Below the pieces are notes generated by a model. That model searched no databases and had not been told where the DNA came from. It saw nothing but the letters and a program-made list of their open reading frames with translations. A DNA stretch of 64,000 nt from contig JAYSZI010000067.1 in NCBI GenBank assembly GCA_043738095.1, positions 87,780 to 151,779 on the forward strand. Reading direction: 5' to 3'. Origin of the DNA: Lysobacter_K sp043738095 (lineage in GTDB: Bacteria > Pseudomonadota > Gammaproteobacteria > Xanthomonadales > Xanthomonadaceae). The position numbers and the translations under genes were made by a program. Shown piece by piece: positions 38,001 to 44,636 of this stretch. Position 1 is the stretch's first letter; the number at the start of each line of letters is the position of its first letter.

Positions 38001-40186
38001 TCCACCTGGATGGCACCGCGGTACGCTTGCAAGCCATGCACGTACACGTCCGGCAGGTTGCGCGTGGGCAGCTGCTGCAGGATTTCCTGCACCTTGATCT
38101 TCAGCAGTGCGTTGGTGAAGGACTGCGCCACCGTGCCGCCATCGCGCAAGACCTCGATGTCCCACGCGGCACCCCCCGTTTCCAGGGCGAGCTTTACGTA
38201 GTCGTCGACAGTAGTGCCTGAACCGTTGTAGACGGATGCGTTGGGACAGGTCAGGAAGCCGCCACGGCCATCGGCCTTGTAGCCCACCTTGTTCTGCCCC
38301 AGGCCCAGTGCCGCCACGCCGTCGCCGCATTTGAAACGCGCGTTGACGACGGCATTGAGGACGGCTTTCTTCGCCTTCATCTCGGCAAAAATCGACGCAT
38401 AGGTGATGGTCGGATCGGCGTTGTCGCGGTCCTCGTCGGTCACCAGAATAATATTGCGCGCCGCTTGCTCCCGCAGCGGGTAATTGACGAGGGCGTGGCG
38501 GACGGCTCGCCAGCCATCTTCAGTACCGCCGGATATACGTAGCTTCGGCGTTGCGGCGATGAATTCCTGGTAGCTGCCCATGCTGCCCGATGGCATCGCG
38601 ATAGGACGCGCATCGGCTTCATAGCCGATCAGGCCATAGCGGTTGGGTACGGCTCCTGCACCTACACCATTGGTTGCCAAGTGCGCTTCCAGCGGCGCAG
38701 CGAAGTCGGCGATCCAGTCGTGCTCACCGGACATCGAACCCGACTCGTCCACCACCACCACGACATCCGCGGCCGGCGCCAAGTTAGCGAGCTGTTCACC
38801 ACCGGCCATGCACATCGTGTTCGGCAGGCGGTTGTTGCCCCGCCAGCCAGTCGCGTTCCAGGAAATCACGCCTGTACCCGGCACAACCGACATGCCGTCC
38901 GGACGATGCATGAGGCTGAAGTCCAAGACATCACCAGCATCGGGGTCGATCGCCTCGACCAGATAGCGATAGCCGTCGATATCGGGCGCGTCATGCACCG
39001 GCGCCGAAACGATCGTCGGCGGCTGGTTGCTGCGGATTACCACGATTACGTAAGTTTGACTATCGCTAGCGCCGGCTCGATCGGTGACCGTCACCGTCAC
39101 TGCATGCTCGCCCACTTGGCCGATGGTCGGCGTCCAGCGGATTACGCCGCTTTGCGGGTCAATCGTCATGCCCTCGGGCATGTTGGCCAGGGCGAAAGTC
39201 AATACGTCGCCGATGTCGACGTCCTCGGCAGTGACCAGATAGGTATAGGGCCTGTTGTCGGCCGCCTCCAGCACGGGCGTGCTCGTGATGCGCGGTGGAT
39301 CGTTGACCGGCAGCACTTCGATCGACACTGTTGCGACGTTGGAGTCGAACTGGCCGTCGTTACTGCGAAAAGTCAGTTGGTCGGGACCGTTATAGTTCGG
39401 TGCCGGGGTGTAGACGACATCCGGCGCAGTGCCCGACAGCGTGCCGTGGCGGGGCTGGTCCATGACTTCAAACGTCAGGGGGTCGTTTTGAGAATCGGTC
39501 GCCGCCAGCGTGATGGCAAGCGGCGTCTCTTCCGGTGTTTGTACGGACTGATCCAGCGATACCGGCGGCTTGTTGTAGCAACGCTTGAAGCCGCGGAATT
39601 CGAAGCTGAGCCAGCCATGCCCAGTGAGCTTGAAATCGCGTAAACGGATTACCGCAAAACGTTTTACTCGGTAGTCGAAATTGTTGCCCTGACCGCGACT
39701 GCTGTCGTACGCGGGAACCACGATATCTTGGTGCAGCAAGCCTTGCAGATTGGATCGAACCTGCGAGGCATTCATCGACCCCGCGGCGCCTTGCACCCAA
39801 TCGCCGATATCGACGCGGGTGTCGCTGCCATCGTCGGGATCGATGTAGTGCTGACTGTTGCCCGGCGGCACCAAGCTGCCAGCCAAGGTTGGCGCAGAGG
39901 GATCGCCTGTCCACGTGAGCCAGCTATAGTTGCCAGCGCCCGTGCCACGCGGCATCTCCGAAATAATCGCGCCTGGTTGTGCGTTTGCAATTACGGTATC
40001 GGGGAGGGCGATCGGATAGATGTCGCAGACCACACCGACGCTGTCCTCAGCCGTTATGTGCTGCCACAGCGCGGCCCCGCCGGAAGCCAGCACCAAGCCC
40101 GCGCCCAGCACGAATACGGCCATCGCGAGGGTGACTACCCACGAACGACCCCTACGACGGCGGGTCAGGCCGAATTCCTTGTCCAT
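29090..40186 (-). CDS. Giant membrane-anchored Rhs/YD polymorphic toxin with Ig, vWA and FG-GAP modules
   Basis: A 3698-residue protein. Modules in order: Arg-rich start and TM anchor (about 9-41); a TadG-like domain (about 45-203, SMNASQVRSNLQGLLHQDIV); an Ig/cadherin domain of the Bacterial-Ig type; two He_PIG-like repeats; a vWA domain inserted around 450-700 with MIDAS DESGS at 480-484, SGGTEDG and VTDED; a CARDB-like module; three more Ig repeats; FG-GAP-type blades with DLDGDG loops (about 1110-1470); a second CARDB-like module; five Ig repeats; a YD/Rhs barrel from about 2315; the core end GRFISADSWPG and DPSG at 3550-3553; and a 145-residue tip with HGHHARPKYLGG (HNH-like nuclease). 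GGGGAG lies 6 bases before the ATG. No PAAR, VgrG or T6SS gene is nearby, so the export route is unknown. An immunity candidate overlaps the stop. Confidence 0.93.
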   Translation of the reverse strand: MDKEFGLTRRRRGRSWVVTLAMAVFVLGAGLVLASGGAALWQHITAEDSVGVVCDIYPIALPDTVIANAQPGAIISEMPRGTGAGNYSWLTWTGDPSAPTLAGSLVPPGNSQHYIDPDDGSDTRVDIGDWVQGAAGSMNASQVRSNLQGLLHQDIVVPAYDSSRGQGNNFDYRVKRFAVIRLRDFKLTGHGWLSFEFRGFKRCYNKPPVSLDQSVQTPEETPLAITLAATDSQNDPLTFEVMDQPRHGTLSGTAPDVVYTPAPNYNGPDQLTFRSNDGQFDSNVATVSIEVLPVNDPPRITSTPVLEAADNRPYTYLVTAEDVDIGDVLTFALANMPEGMTIDPQSGVIRWTPTIGQVGEHAVTVTVTDRAGASDSQTYVIVVIRSNQPPTIVSAPVHDAPDIDGYRYLVEAIDPDAGDVLDFSLMHRPDGMSVVPGTGVISWNATGWRGNNRLPNTMCMAGGEQLANLAPAADVVVVVDESGSMSGEHDWIADFAAPLEAHLATNGVGAGAVPNRYGLIGYEADARPIAMPSGSMGSYQEFIAATPKLRISGGTEDGWRAVRHALVNYPLREQAARNIILVTDEDRDNADPTITYASIFAEMKAKKAVLNAVVNARFKCGDGVAALGLGQNKVGYKADGRGGFLTCPNASVYNGSGTTVDDYVKLALETGGAAWDIEVLRDGGTVAQSFTNALLKIKVQEILQQLPTRNLPDVYVHGLQAYRGAIQVDVGNRGLAAVGDSIAMQVFADDVLIDVQAIADLPAGALQRLTIPWHGLGVEPQRLSAKLLLPPHVTECKLDNNTLDAAWVRVRATDRGGLFDEQAFSVQAVDQNEAPRITSLPTLTTGVSRRYDYAVTVADPDRGDAVSYALGTAPIGAVINRLTGQLTWIPDASQQGQHTIEIVVRDLAGAQARQSFRLTVDAALLPPRFSSIPERRAVQGTTYTYIPKVTSDPSAQLSFDVFLGPSGFTMDPDSGRIQWAVPPNFAGKNERVVLRVRDQYSNYDLQIYTLLGDLPNQAPRISSTPGLLATVGSNYAYNPSVTDVNVLETTAWRADVVPPGATLNAITGSLSWLGSAVRSSSPAAMAAANPFCLVQDPAVAPFAPRSLWANTRVRFPGQPLVGPLADTDLDGELTSKDLMAVIAVSQSDTTVNNRRLHAFNARTGQTLWSYNARTPDWSVQPAMADLEGEGALTILFVDTLRHLVALRSDGTQRWVSTTPIASSSLANSAVSVTDLDGDGVAEVLVGPAVFNAYGLLKWQFTANANYNQGNPAALDLDGDGRREVLFRGEIRDANGVLRKRLPSAKDGTVYYSFQEPIVIPGSGRPHLVISEHTSAGSYRLSLTDAEGNLVWVKNAVGGAGPVLIADFTGDGVDDIYVAALNRLYSIQGELIWTVPASIAGATSNFRAAVASDIDRDGQLEILSPNATANGLLVLAGRSGAVLWRLNGMNDIGSHTPALVDMDGTGDATLFVSENSALRAYKSASLPWHSAARVIHQQPFALDQVRSDMRPSPVDRTRPPSANYVVGRRQLVAQPTVYQSDLRVSAPYGVVTATGLRLSADVSNRGTGVSQGLEVAFYRGDAGGVLLGKIAIGPLAPGQAIKAEFATTRDAIGDAEVTALVLTGAAETECEIGNNVATGRVMQLSVTDHGGLEATQSWVVGIAERMLAPTFASTATTKAVEHKLYRYVANAISTHLGDVVIYDLVTAPDGASINPRNGEILWVPRWGLTGRFSFVVQARSLNGQVASQSWSVDVAASTEPNQLPRITSSPIYAATINQAYRYDVRAVDPEGQAISYSLGAAPAGMQIDALTGTILWLPQTVPATPVEVRVIATDERQGRAEQSFSVRVYATPNRAPTIASVPTLSVSLGQPYRYAAVATDPDGDPLSYVWNVVPVGVAILSDTTVNWTPTAAQVGEHIFELEVRDDRGGWARQQFTVFVNDPVNNSAPQITSVPNPRAAIGQAYTYGVAATDADSDALKYELSERPQGMSIDPATGVITWTPIAAQLGDHTVKVQVADGRGGAAWQRYTVQVSEHGAGGDNSAPEILSAPANSGKVGYGYRYDVQTRDLDGDVLAYSLAQSPAGMQIDALTGRIDWVPTQAGEYNVRVRVSDGALWTEQGWALHVVEGAPLSARIELSTAQVGPNVPLLVSVVPANAASQVTVVLRLDGVVVPMDSNLTASVRSGVIGRHELTVTVSDSYEITTATTEFLVLDPNSSDGPTVSLSAPLEEAIVTAPMAVMGAVADADLAGWKLSLFDRNGTYAKVIATGSTAASGELGTLDPTSLLNGQYVVVLQAWDQLGHEAKAFSNVVIEGEMKLGHFSLSFEDVSIPVMGIPLTVTRTYDTRRSGQSLDFGHGWSVDYQNVRIHESRTIGLGWSLNQYRSGFFSNWCVQPMGDPVVTIALPDGKLEKFRAKAVPECQFLVPNVDVQLAFEPLPGTYSKLERTSYGTLRLNGNQLIDLGEGEPADPNYYRLTTKEGMAYDIDQRQGIRKVTDLDGNSLTYSRDGVVHSSGVGVQFIRDSAGRIITIRLPDGNFIDYTYDAKGDLSAVVDQVGGVTRFGYLQGRFPHYLQDIIDPRGVRASRNEYDDNGRLIAHVDAEGRRIEYTIDLQGRTQIIKDRLGNSTTYAFDDNGRVLQEINALGEVTKRTYDQYGNETSRENGEGEVWRWEYDARGNKVKETNPLGQVTTWRYDDRGQVLTQTDAAGTVTANNVYNSRTGQLTSMTDALGLRTDFTYSTSGNLTEMRQPLGVTTAYVYDSRGNKLRETNALGVAVEYTYDSAGRVLTEARRYTDEAGLERTLVTQHTYDAKGRRIATVDPMGNITRVEYNAIDKESAQIDVLGRRTELYYDAYGNLVETRYPDGTTEAQSYDAENHLLSKTDRAGRTTATVFDAAGRLVETRYPDGAVTKAVYDKAGRELTQTDARGNVTRFTYDDSGRLTTTTNPLNQVTTTAYNTTGTKASVRDALNRVTKFVYDAAGRLIETIHPDSTTSDTDNPRTRLVYDALGRKTSQTDEMGRVTAFEYTSLGQLAAVVDATGQRTAYGYDESGHKITQTDALGRVTRWVYDAAGREVARVLPGGQRETKSYDANGNLVRHVDFNGAQTVRSYDSNNRIVEVRHADGTGMVTTYTATGQVATQTDAAGVTVSTYDARDRLLSLQQPDGVSISYAYDAAGNRTRLVTSQQAVAYTFDATNRLATVVRDGQTTAYGYDAVGNRGTVTLPNGARSDYTYDLRNRLKTLLHRTATGAVLLGLTYTTDASGLRTQVVEQGVGATRTIAYQYDTLKRLTREQVTDSTRGHRTSVWTYDAVGNRLTQARTKAGITRTTTYAYDSNDRLQREQVSDGTSTAHQYDANGSLIGKTEPAGQSTYSYDGASRLVDAITPTAALSYRYDANGIRQSQTVNGLATRFVVDPVATYAQVIEERPDASAPVLHLVGDDRIARSQGAQTTWLHGDGLGSTRLLTAADGAAGDRYWFEAFGETEVHTGSSANAFLFAGEQMDPNLGFYYLRARYLDSGVGRFISADSWPGTQCDPLSLHDYIYAHDNPTTYVDPSGHFIGLAGGFANIGFSHFQAAYLRSRDANRAYQTYNRIVGTLCKSVDKISDRFHGHHARPKYLGGPVNQDLADVSETVHRQLHSMLSIITRLNGHKVKRLDEFNSLSPSGQADVLEILKQTTRAVDAACVGVPGYSPIYPKLDKYL

Positions 40187-40864
40187 TGCGCTCTCCCCAG
40201 AGCTCAGACGGGCTGCGGCCCGGTTCTTTCTTATGCTAGAGGCGCCCGCCTACATTCCACCCAACGCGGCGCTGCGAGATGGTACTACGTCTTACTGCAC
40301 CGGTGCGGGCGGAGGGCGGCTTGAGACACTAGGTTGTGCGGCCCAATCCTTGGGATAGCTGGGGCGTCTTGATCAATCAAAGTTCGACTGCTTACTGCAA
40401 GTTTCGCAAATGAAAGCAGCTTTCCAGCGCTTCATCCCAGTCGATGGACCGCGCCAATTCCTACCGATTTCGCGAGCAAGGGAGGAAGACATCGGAATGA
40501 AGCGAATTCATGGCGACTTTCGGAGGGCACATGGCTTCTCGTCCAACATTTACTACGAAAGGCGAAACCTGGCACGGCAACCAAAGCGATCGCCTCGCTT
40601 TTACAAATCGCAAATACGCTTGCAGAAATTCGTAAGCGTCTGTGCACAACCTTTGGTACGCCGCCGACCCATAGTTCGCTATACCAGGGGAGAGGCACGC
40701 ACTATGGCTTGGATCTGGCACGAACTGTCAGTTATTGCCGACGCGGACGGAAGTAAACGATCAGACGCGGCGATGGCCTCGCGACTCATACATTTCGCCA
40801 TGCCCGGCCGACCTACCCGCCGGCGAAGTGGAAGCCCGTCCCCCGCCCCGGTCACCCGCCTACT
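40187..40864. other. Gene-free region upstream of the giant Rhs gene
   Basis: About 680 bases. The Rhs promoter should lie in the first 100; on the minus strand TAGCATAAG (about 40231-40239) could be a -10 box, but the call is weak. The remainder (40360-40860) is less GC-rich than average and has only short, overlapping frames on both strands that resemble no family. It may be the right border of the accessory island. No repeat, att site or transposase was recognised. Confidence 0.4.
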
Positions 40865-41584
40865 TCAATTCCACTTCGGCAACTTCGCCGGCTCCAGCCC
40901 ACCGACTTCGAACACGGCCGTGCGCGTGCCGCCGGCCTTGACCGGAAATTCGATTGCCAGCACTTTCGCGTCCTTCGCCAGCCGCCACAGCGCGCGTTCG
41001 TCCTCGACAAACATGGCGATCGCCTCATCGGTCTCCGGCCGGCTCGCCGCCATCGGCTTGGCCGCACCGTCATCTACCGTCACCTTGACCTTGCAACCGC
41101 CGTAGCAATTGAAGTCCCCTGCCTCCAGCGTGAGGTAGCTGCTGCGGCCCCATTCGGGATGATCGCGAAAGATCAGCCGCACCGGCTTGGCGCCGCCGCC
41201 GGTGTCGACGTTGTCCTTGGCATAGATCGCAGCCGACAACTGGTTGCCGCCCTTCGCTGCTTCGGTCTGATAAGCCCACAAGCCAGTGGTGCGGCGCAGC
41301 TCTCGCGCTTCACCGGCCTTGGCCTTGACCTCGTCGTGCTGGGGCTTGATGCGCGCTGCGGCCTTGCTGCCCGGGTGCTGCGCGATCAACACATCGCCGT
41401 GGGCGCGCGCGAGCTCCCAGTTGCCTTTGGCGTATTCGGCGTCGAACTGTTTGGCCGCCTCGGCCGCTGCCTGTTCGCCGGCGGCGGCCTTGGCCGCAGC
41501 GGCGACCTGGGGATCGGGGGCCGGAGTGCACGCGCCCAAGACGAGCGCTGCGGCGATCGTGAAAATACCAACACGCAAGTTCAT
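40865..41584 (-). CDS. Lipoprotein of unknown function
   Basis: A 239-residue predicted lipoprotein. The signal peptide MNLRVGIFTIAAALVLGAC ends in the lipobox LGAC (Cys19), followed by an Ala-rich, charged helical stretch (about 22-100) and a beta-rich C-terminal domain (LIFRDHPEWGRSSYLTLEAG, FNCYGGCKVKVTVDDG). No family recognised with confidence. The ATG at 41584 overlaps the stop of the upstream hydrolase gene by four bases; longer readings upstream are out-of-frame shadow. It is probably co-expressed with the hydrolase and aminopeptidase. Confidence 0.85.
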   Translation of the reverse strand: MNLRVGIFTIAAALVLGACTPAPDPQVAAAAKAAAGEQAAAEAAKQFDAEYAKGNWELARAHGDVLIAQHPGSKAAARIKPQHDEVKAKAGEARELRRTTGLWAYQTEAAKGGNQLSAAIYAKDNVDTGGGAKPVRLIFRDHPEWGRSSYLTLEAGDFNCYGGCKVKVTVDDGAAKPMAASRPETDEAIAMFVEDERALWRLAKDAKVLAIEFPVKAGGTRTAVFEVGGLEPAKLPKWN

Positions 41585-42564
41585 CGGGACTGGCCTCGTC
41601 CAATCAGAAGGGTGACGGCCGCGGCGACCGCGGCGGGTTGTTCTACCGGCGACATGTGGCCGCAATCGTCGAGCAGCACCTTCGTCGCTTGCGGCATCTT
41701 GTCGGCGTACAGGTCGAGCGCGCTTGGATCGATCACGCTGTCCTGCCGCCCCCACAGCAGCAAAGCGGGCTGCCGAATCGCCGCAGCGGCGTCGCCAGGT
41801 GCAAAACGTTCCGGACCGCGCCCGATCCGATCGAGCACCGCTTGCTCGAACACGGCGGCCTCGCGCCGGTACGCGATCAGGCCGCTCGATGCTGGCCACG
41901 GAATCCATGGCTTCGCAGCAGGGCGATGAAACACCGTGTCGATATAGCGCTGCAGGCTGGCGCTGTCAGCAACTGAGAACGGGTTCTTGCCGGCTTCGAC
42001 GTCGAGCCCGAACTGGTTTTCGCGGAAGCGTACGCCGGCCGCGTCCAACAGCGCGAGGCGATCGACCAGCTGCGGATGCCGCGCCGCGGTCAACGCGGCA
42101 ATGCCACCGCCCATCGAATGGCCGAGCAGCACGATTTCGCCATCGTCTTGGCCGCGCCGGCGCGCGACCTGTTCGATAAATGCGGCGACGTGTTTGGCTT
42201 GGGCGAGGTAGCCGTAATCCGCTCCCGCGATGCGCTCGCTTTCGCCCCAACCCGGCAAATCCGGCACCAGCAGCCGGTATTTGCCCCGCAAATGCTCTGC
42301 GACCGGATACCAGTTCTCCTTGCTGCCGGTGAAGCCGTGCAGCATCACCAGCGTCGGCGCGCCCGGAGGCGCGTCGTCGGACACCGCATAGACCCAGCGG
42401 TGGCCAGAGACCCGCACTTCGGCTTCGTCGAGCCCGGCGATCACGCGCTGACGCTCGAACTGCGCGCGCACCAGTAGGAACGGATTGGTCGCGACCACCG
42501 CGCCCACTCCGAGCGCGGCGGTCACCAGCGTGGCGGCGGCCGCGAGGGCCTTGCGCGACGACAT
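41581..42564 (-). CDS. Alpha/beta-fold hydrolase
   Basis: A 327-residue hydrolase with an N-terminal hydrophobic anchor (about 8-32, AAAATLVTAALGVGAVV), so probably membrane-tethered and facing the periplasm. The catalytic triad is visible: nucleophile Ser150 in LLGHSMGGG, acid Asp275 in WGRQDSVID and His303 in CGHMSP; the oxyanion motif is MLHGFTGSKENW. The substrate is unknown; lipases, esterases and C-C hydrolases share this pattern. It begins two bases after the aminopeptidase gene and overlaps the lipoprotein gene. Confidence 0.92.
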   Translation of the reverse strand: MSSRKALAAAATLVTAALGVGAVVATNPFLLVRAQFERQRVIAGLDEAEVRVSGHRWVYAVSDDAPPGAPTLVMLHGFTGSKENWYPVAEHLRGKYRLLVPDLPGWGESERIAGADYGYLAQAKHVAAFIEQVARRRGQDDGEIVLLGHSMGGGIAALTAARHPQLVDRLALLDAAGVRFRENQFGLDVEAGKNPFSVADSASLQRYIDTVFHRPAAKPWIPWPASSGLIAYRREAAVFEQAVLDRIGRGPERFAPGDAAAAIRQPALLLWGRQDSVIDPSALDLYADKMPQATKVLLDDCGHMSPVEQPAAVAAAVTLLIGRGQSR

Positions 42565-42566
42565 CG

Positions 42567-44504
42567 CTACGATTTCTTGGCCTTGGCAATCGCCGCCTCG
42601 ACCGAGCCGGTGGTGATCGGGTGATAACCCGGACGGGCCTTGGCGAACGTGGCCTCGGCCAGCTTCAAGCCTTCGGGGGTTTTCACCAAGGCTTCGTAGA
42701 TCGGCATCACCAGCTTGCGCCGGCCGACGCGCGACAGGAACGCCGCCATTGCCTCGTTCGCCTGGGTGTAACCGCTGCGAATCGCCAGCGGATACCAGCG
42801 CTGCGCGATCTCACCATTGGCGCTGCCGGTGAACCCATAGGCCGCATCGAGCGCGGCGAGTTGCTCGGTCTTGAGCGTCTCTGGAAGGCCTTCGAGGAAG
42901 TGCACCCACTCCTGCGTGGTCCATTTCGCGGTCGCGTCTTTAGCCGGCACTGTTCCAGCGTCGAGCCAGGCCTGGCGCGCGGCATCGATCGCATCGAAGC
43001 GCGGCGACGCCGTCTTCGGCGCGGTCGCCGGTACACCCGGCTCGTAGATCCAGGCGAGGAATTCGGCCTCGCTGACCTTGCCCGGGTACTTGGCAAGCAG
43101 GTTGGTCTTGGCGTAATCGACAAACGTCGCGGTCGGGATGGACTGGAACGCGAAATGGTCAAAGTAGCCCTTCAGGAACGCATCAAACGCGTCGCGGCCG
43201 AAGCGCTGCTCGAGGAACTGCAAGAACCACGCGCCCTTGGTGTAGACCGTTGCGCTGGACGAACCGTCGGGGTCGGGCAATGCCTCGGGCTTCAACGCGA
43301 GCGCCTGCAGCTTTGGATCAAGCGCCTTGTATTCCTCGGCCAGCTCGTTGCGCTCGATCACGTTTTCCATGTCGGCGCGCTCCTTGCCGTACAGCGATTC
43401 GATGATGCGGTTCTCGACGTAGCTGGTGAAACCCTCGTTGAGCCACGCATCCTTGGCGCTGGAGAACGTCACCAGGTTGCCCGACCAGCTGTGCGCGAGC
43501 TCGTGCGCGATCAGCGACACGAGCGACTGATCGCCGACGATCACGGTCGGGGTGGCGAACGTCAGGCGCGGGTTTTCCATGCCGCCGTACGGGAACGACG
43601 GCGGCAGCACCAGGATGTCGTAGCGGCCCCAGCGGTACGGGCCATACAGCTTCTCGGTGGTGACCATCATCTTTTCGGTGTCGGCAAATTCGGCCGCGGC
43701 CTTTTTCGCCATCGACGGCTCGGCCCACACGCCGGCGCGTGCCGAGATCGGCTCGAACACCATGTCGCCGACCGCGATCGCGAGCAGGTACGACGGGATC
43801 TTCTGCGGCATCGTGAAGCTGTAATCGCCGTCACGCGCCGCCTTGGGATCGTTGTCGGCGCTCATCAGCACCATCGCGTCCTTGGGCGCGGTCACGTGCG
43901 CGGTGTAGGTGAAACGCACGCGCGGCGTGTCCTGCAGCGGCACCCACGAACGCGCGTGGATCTGCTGCGACTGGCTAAACATGAAGGGCGTCTGCTTGCC
44001 CTCGGTCATCGACGGCTCCAGCCACTGCAGCCCCGAGGCATTCGGTGAGGTCTTGTAGGTCACACGCACGCGTTTGTGGCGACTGGGCGTGTCGATGGTG
44101 AGCTTGCTGCCGAGTGTCTTGTCCACCGGCGCCAGGGCGTACTTGAGGTCTTCCCACTTGCCGTCGGCGCGCTCGCCGACGATCTTTTCGATCGACAGGT
44201 CGCGGGTGTCGAGCACCAGCTGGGTCGCTTTCGGGTCAAGCCAGTCGAGCGTGTAGGTGGCGCTGCCGGCGATCTGCTTCTGCTCGAAGCTCACCGCGAG
44301 TTCCAGCGCGAGGTCGGCCGTCTTGACCTGGTCGGGCTGGGCGTAGGAATGCTCGTCGCGCTCGGCGCTGGCACTGACGGCACTCGGGCCCGTAACCGGC
44401 TTAGCGGCGGTGTCGGCCGGCGGCGCGGCATCGCGCGCGCAGCCCGCGGCAAGCGCGGTAGCCAGGCACAGGGTCAGAAGCGAAGGGGTGATCGAAATGC
44501 GCAT
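42567..44504 (-). CDS. M1 family metallopeptidase (leukotriene A4 hydrolase-like aminopeptidase)
   Basis: Zinc aminopeptidase of 645 residues with a lipoprotein-type signal (LAAGC, Cys22), so probably periplasmic and outer-membrane bound. The zinc site H-E-x2-H-x18-E is complete: His334, Glu335, His338 and Glu357 (HELAHSW...NEGF). The exopeptidase motif is FPYGGMENP. The C-terminal ~150 residues form a helical domain as in leukotriene A4 hydrolase. It removes N-terminal residues from peptides. It is first in a run of three close genes on the minus strand, divergent from the DUF5916 gene. Confidence 0.95.
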   Translation of the reverse strand: MRISITPSLLTLCLATALAAGCARDAAPPADTAAKPVTGPSAVSASAERDEHSYAQPDQVKTADLALELAVSFEQKQIAGSATYTLDWLDPKATQLVLDTRDLSIEKIVGERADGKWEDLKYALAPVDKTLGSKLTIDTPSRHKRVRVTYKTSPNASGLQWLEPSMTEGKQTPFMFSQSQQIHARSWVPLQDTPRVRFTYTAHVTAPKDAMVLMSADNDPKAARDGDYSFTMPQKIPSYLLAIAVGDMVFEPISARAGVWAEPSMAKKAAAEFADTEKMMVTTEKLYGPYRWGRYDILVLPPSFPYGGMENPRLTFATPTVIVGDQSLVSLIAHELAHSWSGNLVTFSSAKDAWLNEGFTSYVENRIIESLYGKERADMENVIERNELAEEYKALDPKLQALALKPEALPDPDGSSSATVYTKGAWFLQFLEQRFGRDAFDAFLKGYFDHFAFQSIPTATFVDYAKTNLLAKYPGKVSEAEFLAWIYEPGVPATAPKTASPRFDAIDAARQAWLDAGTVPAKDATAKWTTQEWVHFLEGLPETLKTEQLAALDAAYGFTGSANGEIAQRWYPLAIRSGYTQANEAMAAFLSRVGRRKLVMPIYEALVKTPEGLKLAEATFAKARPGYHPITTGSVEAAIAKAKKS

Positions 44505-44636
44505 GGGCAGGCCCGGGTGACAGATGAGCGGCCGAGTTTACCGTCGCCGGCGTGAGCGCGCGGCAGTGCCCAATCACCCCACTTCGCTACTTCCGGCACG
44601 GTGGTCACGCGCGGTGTTCGATTATTCTGCGCGCCT

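Noticed and set aside
24600..40860. A T6SS or CDI locus around the giant Rhs gene (VgrG, PAAR, EagR, CdiB)
   Set aside because: No such genes or domains were found in the window; the gene starts with its own membrane anchor instead.
42621..44048. A 475-codon plus-strand frame opposite the M1 aminopeptidase
   Set aside because: The sense strand has the full zinc motif and lipoprotein signal; the antisense frame is an Arg/Gly/Val-rich shadow.
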